Source: Pseudoalteromonas sp. OOF1S-7 (GTDB taxonomy: Bacteria > Pseudomonadota > Gammaproteobacteria > Enterobacterales > Alteromonadaceae). From it: a DNA stretch of 64,000 nucleotides. The position numbers and the translations under genes were made by a program. Below the pieces are notes generated by a model. It ran no database searches, was not told where the DNA came from, and worked only from the letters and a program-made list of their open reading frames with translations. The stretch covers positions 62,001 through 126,000 of the forward strand of contig NZ_JAKRFZ010000010.1 of assembly GCF_022347765.1 (NCBI RefSeq). The letters run 5' to 3'. Each line of letters starts with the position of its first letter. Position 1 is the stretch's first letter. Below are positions 9,724 to 17,681 of the stretch, in pieces.

Positions 9724-11382
9724 TCAATTGGGCTTATCCACCATCGCATCAAGTTGAGCCACAGTGTCATATAGTCCTGTATGAGTTTCATTAATTATTG
9801 AATTTAATGACTCTCTTAGTTCTTTATATTTATCACTAGTCTCAAAATCAGTTGCGGTTAAGTGAGTAAAAAGATTGTAAGGCTTATCTTTGGTAGGTGA
9901 CTCATTGAGATAGAATCCTTCAAAATCTGGATTATGTACAACAGTTTTAACGCGACCATTTGTTGTATCAGCCAATTCACGAATATTTAAGTTGATTGTC
10001 CACATCCCATTTGCGGCACCGTCTTTTCTTAGCTTAGTATCAAGATCATGAACAGCAATTGCGTTTGCATTGAATTGGTTGAATATCTTGATAAAGGTGG
10101 GGATATTTGCTTTTCCTCTACAATTGATAACACAGTAACTTCCTTCCAAACCATTCTTTTCGATTATATATTGATACGCTAAATACTCAGTATCTCCCTC
10201 AACTAATATTGCATGAGGATAGAAAAAGAACTCATTAACTGTGGGACAGCATCGGTTTAACATTTTTAGATTGTCTTTTTCATTATCGTCAAACTTGGCT
10301 TTGTCTGTTTGAAAGTAGTAAACCCCCTGCTGGGTGTTTGAAACCTTGATCAGGGTTGTATGATCTTGGGTAAGGTCTATAAATATAGGAGAATGTGTAG
10401 TGCATATAACCTGCCATCCAGCCAAATCTGCTAAAGCGTATATTGCTTTTCTTGCCGAACGAATTATAGACGGGTGCAAATTAATTTCTGGTTCATCAAT
10501 CAACAGTACTTTTGGGGTTTCACCTCGTATTAATTTTTTTCCTTTTTTAAACAAGCCTTCACTACATAATGCATTTATCGCTGACCATAAAAATGCTCTC
10601 TTCAGCCCTGTTCCTTGATGTTCCAAAGAGGATGGATGGTTGCTTGTTTTAACGAAGAACTTACTACCATCTTTGATCGCATCTTCGGCTTTAAACTTAC
10701 CTACTCCTGTTTCAAAACTAACGGTTGTGCCCTCAAATAGCTTATTCAACTCTAATTCAATTTTTCCACTTAGTTGGCCTATGCTACCAGCCAGCTCTTT
10801 ATCCACCTCTTTGGCTAACTTTTCAATTTCAGAAACAATGCCAGCAACCTTACTTTTATCGTCTTTTAATTGCTGAGCTGCATTTTTTGACGCTAGATCT
10901 TTCACTACTTTTTCGAGTGCATCATAGCCATCATTTGGATTTAACCTGATTGGTGTCGGTAGCCTACTTTGAAGTAAAGTATCCCATCCTCCTGCACCAC
11001 CTTTTTTCCAATCCATAGTCTTGTTACTAAAGCTATATTTAGCGCCATTTTCTTCAGGTGTTTCCCAACGTATCTGAAATTTCGCACAGTCTCCAAACTC
11101 AGGATCATTTTGTAAAAACCACTCTTGCCCTAAAGTATCTATATCTTCCTGCGTAACATCGGTGAATATCCCTGTAATGATAATTGGAGTGCTTGGATCA
11201 CGGCCATGAAAATAATCCAAACTCAACGCTCCTCCCATTGAAACATAAGACTCATAAGCATCCAAAATAGTGGATTTGCAACTGTTATTCGGGCCGACTA
11301 AAACAACTATGTTATCGATAAGAATTTTGATCTCATCTTTAATACCTTTGAAGTTTGAGATTAATAGCGCTGATAATTTCAT
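9724..11382 (-). CDS. OLD-family ATPase/TOPRIM endonuclease
   Basis: This 552-residue protein has an N-terminal ABC-type ATPase and a C-terminal TOPRIM domain. The ATPase begins KLSALLISNFKGIKDEI, has Walker A GPNNSCKST at residues 30-38, a Walker B LLIDEPEINLHPS and the H-loop CTTHSPIF. TOPRIM residues are in AILVEGDTEYLAYQ and AIAVHDLDTK. Class 1 OLD nucleases include the P2 phage Old exclusion protein and parts of anti-phage systems. The Walker A glycine before lysine is cysteine here (TGC at residue 35). AAGGA lies 7 nt before the ATG. No GajB-like UvrD helicase is adjacent, so it is not a Gabija pair. The AT-rich composition suggests transfer. Defence is inferred, not shown. Confidence 0.85.
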   Translation of the reverse strand: MKLSALLISNFKGIKDEIKILIDNIVVLVGPNNSCKSTILDAYESYVSMGGALSLDYFHGRDPSTPIIITGIFTDVTQEDIDTLGQEWFLQNDPEFGDCAKFQIRWETPEENGAKYSFSNKTMDWKKGGAGGWDTLLQSRLPTPIRLNPNDGYDALEKVVKDLASKNAAQQLKDDKSKVAGIVSEIEKLAKEVDKELAGSIGQLSGKIELELNKLFEGTTVSFETGVGKFKAEDAIKDGSKFFVKTSNHPSSLEHQGTGLKRAFLWSAINALCSEGLFKKGKKLIRGETPKVLLIDEPEINLHPSIIRSARKAIYALADLAGWQVICTTHSPIFIDLTQDHTTLIKVSNTQQGVYYFQTDKAKFDDNEKDNLKMLNRCCPTVNEFFFYPHAILVEGDTEYLAYQYIIEKNGLEGSYCVINCRGKANIPTFIKIFNQFNANAIAVHDLDTKLRKDGAANGMWTINLNIRELADTTNGRVKTVVHNPDFEGFYLNESPTKDKPYNLFTHLTATDFETSDKYKELRESLNSIINETHTGLYDTVAQLDAMVDKPN

Positions 11383-11517
11383 AAAGTATCCTTTTAACGG
11401 ATTTTCAATAGAAAGACATTCAAGGAACGCTTTGTCTTTCTAAAATAAGTCCAAAATAGGCTCTGGAACAGAGTAGATTAAAACTATGTAACTAACTGAT
11501 TAGAATAGTAAGCTCGC

Positions 11518-11547
11518 CTTCCAGTAACTACTTTGTTTTACTGGAAG
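11518..11547 (-). terminator. Strong hairpin after the zinc ribbon gene
   Basis: CTTCCAGTAA (11518-11527) and TTACTGGAAG (11538-11547) form a perfect 10-bp stem with a 10-nt loop, 20 nt past the zinc ribbon stop codon. There is no clear T run, so termination is only probable. Confidence 0.5.
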
Positions 11548-11567
11548 ACTGACCATAATTTTAGTTA

Positions 11568-11702
11568 CTATGGGGTATACTCAGTATGATGACACCGTGG
11601 GCAAGGTGGTAATCTATCGTCGTGATCATCCAACGTAACTTGCTCACCACAGTTTTTGCAGGTGTAAGTACCTGTTCCGGGCTTTTCACCAGTTGTAGAC
11701 AT
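11568..11702 (-). CDS. Small zinc ribbon protein (44 residues)
   Basis: A 45-codon frame begins MSTTGEKPGTGTYTC and ends HHTEYTP. It contains two Cys pairs, CKNC and CPRC, separated by 18 residues, which is a compact C4 zinc ribbon (rubredoxin-like knuckles). A strong AAGGAG precedes the ATG by 6 nt. The MSTTGEKPGTGTY start and PPCPRCHHTE end match my memory of small zinc-ribbon proteins annotated in many proteobacteria, whose function is unknown. It lies upstream of, and on the same strand as, the OLD-family gene, with 185 nt and a hairpin between them. Confidence 0.85.
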   Translation of the reverse strand: MSTTGEKPGTGTYTCKNCGEQVTLDDHDDRLPPCPRCHHTEYTP

Positions 11703-11999
11703 AAATAGTCTCCTTAATAATCCCTGATTGTAAGGTAACTACGCTTGCCTAGGCGGGATAAGGCAAGTACCAACATTTTGATACTGCTATTTAGAGCTAA
11801 AATAATTTAGTCTAAAAATCCATCATGCGTGAGTTGTAAAATTCTGTCAACGATGAATTTGTATAATAATTTCAATACCATACAAATAAAAGTGCGAAAG
11901 ATATCTACTTGCATTTCTGTACCTTTGAGTAAAATAATCACAGCCAATACTTTTTAACTTACCGCTATGTGACCAAAACCCAGAAGTGTGCAGTTTTGA
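11703..11999. other. AT-rich intergenic region with two inverted repeats
   Basis: No gene is apparent. CTTGCC (11744-11749) pairs with GGCAAG (11762-11767). ATTTGTAT (11857-11864) pairs with ATACAAAT (11880-11887). The zinc ribbon promoter should lie at the left end, reading leftward. Confidence 0.5.
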
Positions 12000-12347
12000 C
12001 AAGAAAACATCGCGATTCAGCTTGAGTTTTTCCAGTCAACTAAGAGGCTCAACCTTTGTGAAACCTACGAAGCGATTCCAAAAGATGTGTCGCCGAATGA
12101 CCCGCTTATCACATGGATCAACGACGGTGTGGCAGAGTCTGTAGAAAGGCCATTTACGATTGACGGGAAATCGTTTGTTGCTGAGATCTCACCTGCCAAC
12201 TTTAAGAATAAGAAAAGTAAGAAGTTTCAGAGCCATTTTCCGCACCTCAGAGAGGCGCGTATTGAATATGCGATTATTTCAATGGCTTCCAAGCAATGTA
12301 AGTTCAACCCAGCCGTAGCTTTGCCGGCGAGCTGTCACAAATCATGA
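12000..12347 (+). pseudogene. Truncated ORF of unknown function
   Basis: An open frame runs from 12000 to a stop at 12347, with no ATG; the first usable start is a GTG at 12087. The translation looks like real protein: STKRLNLCETYEAIPKDVSP, PLITWINDGVAESVERPFTI and FKNKKSKKFQSHFPHLREAR. It then ends in an unrelated-looking tail (FNPAVALPASCHKS), and the frame beginning GELSQIM overlaps there. This suggests a fragment of a larger gene broken at both ends. The style resembles plasmid or phage replication proteins, but I do not recognise the family and assign no function. Confidence 0.45.
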
Positions 12348-12355
12348 TATTGTAT

Positions 12356-12387
12356 TCTATAATTCACCGATAGCGGTGAATTATAGA
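12356..12387. promoter_or_regulatory. Operator 1 of the hipBA-like locus (14-bp perfect inverted repeat)
   Basis: TCTATAATTCACCG (12356-12369) and CGGTGAATTATAGA (12374-12387) are perfect inverted repeats around a 4-nt centre. The core is TCACC-N6-GGTGA and recurs at 12414-12429. TATAAT inside each arm could be a -10 element on either strand. It is a likely HipB-like autorepression site. Confidence 0.75.
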
Positions 12388-12413
12388 GTTACAGCTAACA
12401 CCAACACGTAAAA

Positions 12414-12429
12414 TCACCATTAACGGTGA
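12414..12429. promoter_or_regulatory. Operator 2 of the hipBA-like locus
   Basis: TCACC (12414-12418) and GGTGA (12425-12429) repeat the core and 6-nt spacing of operator 1, centred 50 bp from it, roughly five helical turns. It abuts the -35 element of the predicted promoter. Confidence 0.7.
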
Positions 12430-12435
12430 ACAAAC

Positions 12436-12463
12436 TTGTTATTTATTCACACTCCCCTATAAT
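12436..12463 (+). promoter_or_regulatory. Predicted sigma-70 promoter of the hipBA-like operon
   Basis: TTGTTA (12436-12441), a 16-nt spacer and TATAAT (12458-12463) predict a transcription start near 12470. This favours the antitoxin start at 12495 over the in-frame ATG at 12426, which would lie within the promoter. Confidence 0.65.
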
Positions 12464-12494
12464 CACTGATATTGATGAATATTGGTGCAAAGCG

Positions 12495-12800
12495 ATGGCA
12501 AAGAAGGTGACTATCTCAGAAATGCCTGAGACAGAATTTATTGAGAACGCGAATATATTAGGGCAACTGATTAAAGCAAAGCGTACGGCAATGAACATGA
12601 AACTCGTTGACTGTGCTGCGCTTTGCAATGTGGGGGTCAACACCTTGTCGCGCATTGAGAATGGCAATGACAATTGCACCCTTGCTGCTGTGTTTGCAGT
12701 TCTCCACGGACTAGGCATCAAACTCACGTCACCGTCGCTTTCCCCTCTATCTACAGCGCAAGATGATAGTCTCCCGGTCAGTAATGATGAATGGATATGA
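12495..12800 (+). CDS. hipB: HipB-like XRE-family antitoxin and autorepressor
   Basis: This predicted 101-residue DNA-binding protein has a Cro/C1-type helix-turn-helix at about residues 22-80: LGQLIKAKRTAMNMKLVDCA, LCNVGVNTLSRIENGNDNC and LAAVFAVLHGLGI. The tail is short and acidic. It overlaps the start of the HipA-like gene, the usual order for hipBA. HipB proteins neutralise HipA and repress the operon by binding paired inverted repeats; two such repeats lie just upstream. The start at 12495 is inferred from the promoter; the ribosome binding site is weak. It belongs to the HipB class by context, with sequence similarity only to generic XRE regulators. Confidence 0.85.
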   Translation: MAKKVTISEMPETEFIENANILGQLIKAKRTAMNMKLVDCAALCNVGVNTLSRIENGNDNCTLAAVFAVLHGLGIKLTSPSLSPLSTAQDDSLPVSNDEWI

Positions 12801-14146
12801 TGACTATGGCAGCAGAATATACCTTGTTTGTCTATTTGGCAGAACGTCGTATCGGCACCTTAACCCTAGATAAAAATACAAACCTGCTCAAACTAGAATA
12901 CGAACCAGATTGGAAACAGACAGGCTTCCCACTTTCTCCAGCTTTAACGCTGGACAATACGCACTCACCAGAAGTCGCCTACAACTATCTCGATAACGCG
13001 CTACCAGAGGGCGAGGCACGAAAGCTTTTGTCAGAACATCTCGGAGTCTCAGAAAAAAATGTTTACTCACAGGTCCGAGCAATCGGCAATGATCTGGCTG
13101 GGGCTATTTCATTTGCGACAATGGAACATGGACCAAATACCTCAGCAGAAGCAGCATGTGAACCGCAATTTAGAGTGATCGAACCTGAAGAGTTGACTAA
13201 ACGACTGGATTTCAAGGAAGACATTGGCCTATTAACATGGGACGACCAACCACGACTAAGTGTGGCAGGGGTCCAGGATAAGCTCAATATATTCATAAAT
13301 GAGACAGGGCAAATAGGATTTGGCGATGGAACTTTATGTTCAACGCATATCCTTAAGTTTGAAAAACGCAATTGCCCCAACCTAGTAATAAACGAATATT
13401 TCTGTATGAAGCTTTCAAAAGCAGTAGGGCTGCCTACCGCAGAAGTGCAGTTCGCTCGGTTCGCGCACTACCCGGCTCTTATTGTTGAAAGATTTGATCG
13501 CAAATATAAACATGAACAGCGAAGAGTTTTTCGAAGGCACGTAATAGACGGCTGCCAAGCACTAAATCTGCCACGTGATCACAAATACGAGCGAAACTTA
13601 GGTGATGGCAGAGATGTACAACATATTCGAGATGGTGCAAGTCTGCCTCGACTCTTTGAACTTGCACGAACCATGACGTCACCTGTTGAGAGCCTTCAGT
13701 GGCTCATTAACTGGCAGCTGTTCAACCTGATGATAAGCAACTATGACTCTCATGGAAAAAATGTCTCGCTGTTTTTTGATAAGCGTAATAATCGATTCAC
13801 TCCTGCCTATGACTTAGTGAATGTGGCTATGTTTCCACAGTTTAAACATATGCTGGCGATGGGCATGGGTGATGAGTTTGAACCTGAAAGTATCAACGCC
13901 TACCAGATGGCTGATTTCGCTGAGACTTGCGGGGTAAACAAAAAGCTCTTGTCTCGCCAGTTAATCAACTTGGCAGATAAAGTCATCGAAACTCTAACAC
14001 AACAGCAATTTGTCGAGGCAATTACTCAAGCGCCTCATTTTACCGAAGACGATAAAAGTTACATCACAAAGGTGAGAGCGCATATTTTGAAAAGAACGCA
14101 GCATCTGAAATCACAGGCACCAGACATACCAAATATCGAAGTATGA
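12797..14146 (+). CDS. hipA: HipA-like serine/threonine kinase toxin
   Basis: This is a full-length HipA-type kinase of about 449 residues. An N-terminal HipA_N domain (FVYLAERRIGTLTLDKNTN) precedes the kinase core. The segment RLSVAGVQDKLNIF corresponds to the ATP-binding loop that carries the autophosphorylated serine in E. coli HipA. NYDSHGKN supplies the catalytic Asp and metal-binding Asn, and YDLV the metal-binding Asp. E. coli HipA phosphorylates glutamyl-tRNA synthetase, halting translation and causing persistence; the target here is unknown. The start overlaps the antitoxin stop as ATGA (12797-12800); an ATG at 12791 is also in frame. All key residues are intact, so the toxin should be active. 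Confidence 0.92.
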   Translation: MMTMAAEYTLFVYLAERRIGTLTLDKNTNLLKLEYEPDWKQTGFPLSPALTLDNTHSPEVAYNYLDNALPEGEARKLLSEHLGVSEKNVYSQVRAIGNDLAGAISFATMEHGPNTSAEAACEPQFRVIEPEELTKRLDFKEDIGLLTWDDQPRLSVAGVQDKLNIFINETGQIGFGDGTLCSTHILKFEKRNCPNLVINEYFCMKLSKAVGLPTAEVQFARFAHYPALIVERFDRKYKHEQRRVFRRHVIDGCQALNLPRDHKYERNLGDGRDVQHIRDGASLPRLFELARTMTSPVESLQWLINWQLFNLMISNYDSHGKNVSLFFDKRNNRFTPAYDLVNVAMFPQFKHMLAMGMGDEFEPESINAYQMADFAETCGVNKKLLSRQLINLADKVIETLTQQQFVEAITQAPHFTEDDKSYITKVRAHILKRTQHLKSQAPDIPNIEV

Positions 14147-14257
14147 CAATTGAAAGTAACAGAAAAAGAGTATCAGACACACTCAATACGAGTGCGAACT
14201 TTTGATAGCACGCAAATTGTCCCTAACTGTTATAAATAACCCTCAAAACTCGTTGAC

Positions 14258-14279
14258 CCCCAGCTATTGGGGCTTTTTT
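14258..14279 (+). terminator. Rho-independent terminator of the hipBA-like operon
   Basis: A CCCCA/TGGGG stem with a 5-nt loop is followed by CTTTTTT, 110 nt after the kinase stop. Confidence 0.8.
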
Positions 14280-14283
14280 ATGA

Positions 14284-15294
14284 TTACGCTATTGAAAACT
14301 GGAAAGTATCTGCCAACAGCGGCAATAGGGTGACTTTTCTGGGCTCACTCTTTTCAGAAAAGCTCCATTTTGGTTCTAAAACTGCGAAGCCCCAGAACTG
14401 TAAAAACCGCTCGATGAAGCGCGATTCAGTCACGATGCGTAAGTACTCCGGTGGTGATAAGTAGCGATCAATAGGCAGTGACAGGAGCAAGTCGGGGAAC
14501 GCTGTATTCAACTCGTCAATCAGCTGCCCGACATTAGCATGGCTTTGCAGACGCCAAAGCATAAACAGCCAGAAGGTGCGTAAATCAAAATCTGTATCAA
14601 AGGCATCGAGATAAGCCCAATTGTAGCGACTGACAGCAGCTTCCAGCATAGGTTTAAAAAATGCCTGAATACCGTGTTTTTGATAGTCCTTTTGCGTCGT
14701 CTTTTTCACATGGTATTTGCCACTGCGGCGATAAATGATACCTGCAATTTCAGCCAGAATGCGGGTGTAATGCAGTGCATTGAATTTATCCTCATTGCTA
14801 CCTGCAAACTCGCAGATGCTGATATTTTTTACATAGGGCGCTTTTCCTACAGTAAATTCATCTCTTAAGTCATTGGCCTGCTTGACCAGCTTCATCGGTA
14901 AGTTGCCTTTGCTAGTTGCTTTAAACGCGCCATCATTTTGCATCGCTTCATCGAGGATCAAGGTTAAATAGCGCATTACAGGACTGGCAGAAACGTCTTC
15001 TGATGTGTTGATCTTCACCCTTTGCAATTCATCGAACGGCGCATAGAGCCAGTTCTGCATTTGTGTGGGCGATAAACCACAAAAATCCGAAAGAGGCTGA
15101 TTATTTCGCTCATTGGTTTTGTGCTGTAACGCGACATTGAGCTCTTCCATCGTCAAATCAGGATTCATGGCTATTAAGGCTTCAACATCCTCAGACACTT
15201 CACCGTGCAGCATAGCAGTGTTATTCATACAACACCGTTTGTACTTTTTTCCACTGCCGCAGGGGCAAGGGTCGTTACGACCAGTTTTCATCAT
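14284..15294 (-). CDS. SEC-C zinc-motif protein of unknown function
   Basis: This 336-residue protein begins with a SEC-C metal-binding motif, NDPCPCGSGKKYKRCC, at residues 7-22; in SecA this motif binds zinc and SecB. Here it is N-terminal, followed by about 310 residues I do not recognise, mostly helical and without signal peptide or membrane segments. SEC-C motifs occur in many uncharacterised proteins, often as protein- or nucleic-acid-binding knuckles. Its neighbour upstream on the same strand is the 153-residue gene 46 nt away, so they may be co-transcribed. Its 3' end converges on the hipA terminator. Confidence 0.75.
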   Translation of the reverse strand: MMKTGRNDPCPCGSGKKYKRCCMNNTAMLHGEVSEDVEALIAMNPDLTMEELNVALQHKTNERNNQPLSDFCGLSPTQMQNWLYAPFDELQRVKINTSEDVSASPVMRYLTLILDEAMQNDGAFKATSKGNLPMKLVKQANDLRDEFTVGKAPYVKNISICEFAGSNEDKFNALHYTRILAEIAGIIYRRSGKYHVKKTTQKDYQKHGIQAFFKPMLEAAVSRYNWAYLDAFDTDFDLRTFWLFMLWRLQSHANVGQLIDELNTAFPDLLLSLPIDRYLSPPEYLRIVTESRFIERFLQFWGFAVLEPKWSFSEKSEPRKVTLLPLLADTFQFSIA

Positions 15295-15340
15295 CCGTTA
15301 CTCATTATTTTATTGCTGCCATATATCAAGCATATCGTCA

Positions 15341-15802
15341 TCAGGCTTGGGAGTAAAACCGCCCTGCACCGCCAAACTGATAGGCTTCCAGTGTATCTAG
15401 CAGGTTTTGCGAGAATTGAATTTCAGTCGAAGCGGCACCACTGGCTTTTGCCGTAGCAACACGCGCTTTTTGCATGGCAATCACATCGACTTTGTCGTTT
15501 TCTGCTTTGGATAATGCACTCAGGGAAACTTGTCCGTCTCCCTGATTTAACCCTGTTTTTGTCGCGGTATAGTGTAATGACAAAGAGGCATGTTGCCCCA
15601 AAGTAAGTACGCCCTCGTCATACAAAGTTTTTGATGCATCAGACAGCTCTTTCAACGTCATGCTGGTAAAATCAAATTTATCACCATCCTTACTGCCTGC
15701 TGTCACCTCAGATAGCGGCAAAATCTTGCCTGCTTTTTCATCACTTTGAATCGGTTGTGCCTGATACAGGCTTTGTACACTTACCTGACTTTGAACCTTC
15801 AT
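15341..15802 (-). CDS. Hypothetical protein (153 residues)
   Basis: I do not recognise this family. The protein is soluble, polar and rich in Ser, Ala, Gln and Lys, with no signal peptide, membrane helix or Cys. The segment DFTSMTLKELSDASKTLYDE is followed by GVLTLGQHASLSLHY, which has the look of a small helical module found in proteobacterial hypothetical proteins. The C terminus is Gly/Phe-rich (YQFGGAGRFYSQA). AAGGA lies 9 nt before the ATG at 15802. It precedes the SEC-C gene on the same strand. Confidence 0.65.
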   Translation of the reverse strand: MKVQSQVSVQSLYQAQPIQSDEKAGKILPLSEVTAGSKDGDKFDFTSMTLKELSDASKTLYDEGVLTLGQHASLSLHYTATKTGLNQGDGQVSLSALSKAENDKVDVIAMQKARVATAKASGAASTEIQFSQNLLDTLEAYQFGGAGRFYSQA

Positions 15803-16136
15803 TCGCTAAATCCTTTTTAGTTATCACCCACTCTATTGAGCAAGTTAGCAAACTTTATGCCTGAAGTTGCCTATCGGCTCAGAAGTAAAAGCACACAACC
15901 CCATAACTCCCTCTCTCGACTAACTTTGCCATACTAAGGTAAAAGTTCAGATATCATCTGCTCCACCTGGTGGAGTTCAAAATAATGTGTGTCTGCAGAA
16001 TGACTAAGGGTCATCCTGGCCTGGCAGGAAGTGACAGCTTTACATGCAGCTTTTTTATTCGATTCAGATAGCCACACCAATTGAAACACAACCGGGGTAC
16101 AGCTAACATCATCGTGTAGTCAAACAAAAAGGGAAT
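15803..16136. other. Divergent intergenic region with a short palindrome
   Basis: This 334-nt region between divergent genes has no convincing ORF. CTCCACC-T-GGTGGAG at 15961-15975 is a perfect 7-bp inverted repeat, possibly an operator. An ATGAC/GTCAT hairpin follows near 16000. AAAGGGA precedes the lipoprotein start. Confidence 0.5.
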
Positions 16137-16745
16137 ATGGACATGACAAAAATGACATTACTCAGCAGGCAAGCTCTCATCTCCAGCGTGGCGGTGCTTT
16201 ATCTCGCAGGGTGCGGCTCATCAGACTCCAACGCAGCACCATCGTTACAGAATAAAAATGAGCGTGCAGAAACAAAAACACAGGTTTGGAACATTGATGC
16301 TTACGCTCAACATTGTACCGGAGTAGCACAGCAACTATGTCTCAGGGTCAAACCCTCTGATGAGGAAAGCTATTCATTGCATTATGGCTTGATTGAAGGG
16401 TTTGAATATCAATGGGGCCACCATTACCAGCTAGAGGTGACAGAGTCTGAGGTCAATAATGCGCCTGCCGACGCTTCAACCAAAAAGGTGCAACTCAAAG
16501 CCATTAGCTCGGTAAAAGAAGATAGTATTGGGACTGAATATATTCTGTCAGATGTAAATTTACAGCCAGATACACTGGTGTATGATGACAAAGAGCAAGG
16601 CTATCGTTTCTTGGGTAAACCCTTCAGCTGCACCGAATACGTAGACTGTGACCATTTATATTCTATGCGATCCACAGGTGCCAAAGTAAATCTAACCTTC
16701 CGTTACGAAGGTAACGCCAATATCGCTCTGCTCAACTGGAATTAA
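16137..16745 (+). CDS. Lipoprotein with a DUF4377-like domain
   Basis: This 202-residue predicted lipoprotein has a signal peptide ending in the lipobox LAGC, with the lipidated Cys at residue 26, so it is exported and membrane-anchored. The first mature part is Ser/Asn-rich. The domain from about residue 45 shows WNIDAYAQHCTGVAQQLCLR and LIEGFEYQWGHHYQLEV, the pattern I associate with DUF4377, small domains often found near HslJ/META-like lipoproteins. A second Cys pair (FSCTEYVDCDH) lies near the C terminus. Its function is unknown. AAAGGGA lies just upstream of the ATG. It appears monocistronic. Confidence 0.8.
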   Translation: MDMTKMTLLSRQALISSVAVLYLAGCGSSDSNAAPSLQNKNERAETKTQVWNIDAYAQHCTGVAQQLCLRVKPSDEESYSLHYGLIEGFEYQWGHHYQLEVTESEVNNAPADASTKKVQLKAISSVKEDSIGTEYILSDVNLQPDTLVYDDKEQGYRFLGKPFSCTEYVDCDHLYSMRSTGAKVNLTFRYEGNANIALLNWN

Positions 16746-16785
16746 TAGCTGTGGCATCTACATTAGTCGATGCCATATTATTTTA

Positions 16786-16899
16786 AGCGCAGAGGTCCAC
16801 TTTGACTCCATTGACTTCACCATTGCGGTTGAGGATATCTATTTACGCGTACAAAACGAAGATATGCAGGCCTATCTGGCAGAGCAAAAAGCCCAGTAA
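16786..16899 (+). pseudogene. Orphan C-terminal gene fragment
   Basis: A frame without its own start encodes about 37 residues, including VHFDSIDFTIAVEDI and ending LAEQKAQ. A terminator overlaps its stop codon. It looks like the preserved 3' end of a gene whose remainder was lost when the upstream DNA was replaced. I cannot name the family. The hairpin AGCCCA/TGGGCT shows that the original transcript end is retained. Confidence 0.55.
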
Positions 16900-16912
16900 A
16901 CTTGGGCTATTT
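16890..16912 (+). terminator. Terminator hairpin overlapping the fragment stop
   Basis: AGCCCA (16890-16895) pairs with TGGGCT (16903-16908) across a 7-nt loop, followed by ATTTT. Confidence 0.6.
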
Positions 16913-16929
16913 TGCGCTGGTTTTACCCG

Positions 16930-17676
16930 TTACAGCTGAGTGACCACATCCCGGCGCTTGGCCTGTTTATACATAAAGTGGAAAAACAGCGAACTCAGCA
17001 TAAATAAAATGACACTGGGCAGGCTTGCGAGCACCATCAGGCTTGCTTCGACAGGTATGCCACTGGCTAAAGATCTGAGCAAATACATAGAGCCACTGAC
17101 AGGGATATAAAGGCTTAGCTCGCTTTCTATTGGTACCAAAAACACCATGATCAGGAGCAGCTGAACAAAAGCAACAAAGGTACTCATCTGTTTATTTACC
17201 AGGGCAATGGCGCCTAACAGGTAAGACACCGCAAACCCTGCTACAACTATCTGCAAAAAGACCCACAGCATCATAGGATGAAAGCGCACTTGCAGGTCAA
17301 AATACCAATGGATAAATACAAACCCAACACTCACAACCAACAACTGATACAGCACCAACACCACTTTGCGTGCCAGCAATACACTAAATAAGCTTGTCGC
17401 TGACGTTAAAATATGTGGCAGCGTGCCTAGCTTGGCGTCTTCAACAATCTCTTCAGCGGCGGTAGATGAAATACCAACCGTCATTGTCCACAGGTAATAC
17501 CCCAGTACCAAAGACTCCATACGCTGCAATGATAATGCCCCGCCAGACAGATAAGAGGCGCCCGAAATAATCAGGATGAGAATGACGGCAGCAAAAACAA
17601 TACTGGCATAAAAGTTCAGCGGGTATCGCTTTGAAGTCACCCACTTTCGGTGCAGCTCCAGTCCGAGCAAGGTCAT
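16930..17676 (-). CDS. ABC-2 type permease of the putative peptide locus
   Basis: This 248-residue integral membrane protein has about six hydrophobic segments. A conserved-looking cytoplasmic loop, EEIVEDAKLGTLPHILTSAT, resembles the EDAKxGTLEQL loop of ABC-2 permeases such as bacteriocin self-protection transporters. It begins 5 nt after the ATPase gene, so the two are one operon. No sequence feature gives the substrate. Downstream position from a double-glycine peptide gene suggests export of, or immunity to, a peptide; this is inferred from context, and a 23-bp terminator hairpin separates the peptide gene from this operon. Confidence 0.82.
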   Translation of the reverse strand: MTLLGLELHRKWVTSKRYPLNFYASIVFAAVILILIISGASYLSGGALSLQRMESLVLGYYLWTMTVGISSTAAEEIVEDAKLGTLPHILTSATSLFSVLLARKVVLVLYQLLVVSVGFVFIHWYFDLQVRFHPMMLWVFLQIVVAGFAVSYLLGAIALVNKQMSTFVAFVQLLLIMVFLVPIESELSLYIPVSGSMYLLRSLASGIPVEASLMVLASLPSVILFMLSSLFFHFMYKQAKRRDVVTQL

Positions 17677-17681
17677 AAAAT

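Noticed and set aside
9724..11702. Gabija (GajA-GajB) defence system
   Set aside because: The OLD-type nuclease has no adjacent UvrD-like helicase; the neighbour is a 44-residue zinc ribbon protein.
12426..12494. N-terminal extension of the antitoxin gene from the ATG at 12426
   Set aside because: A TTGTTA/TATAAT promoter lies inside this stretch and the extra residues are not family-like.
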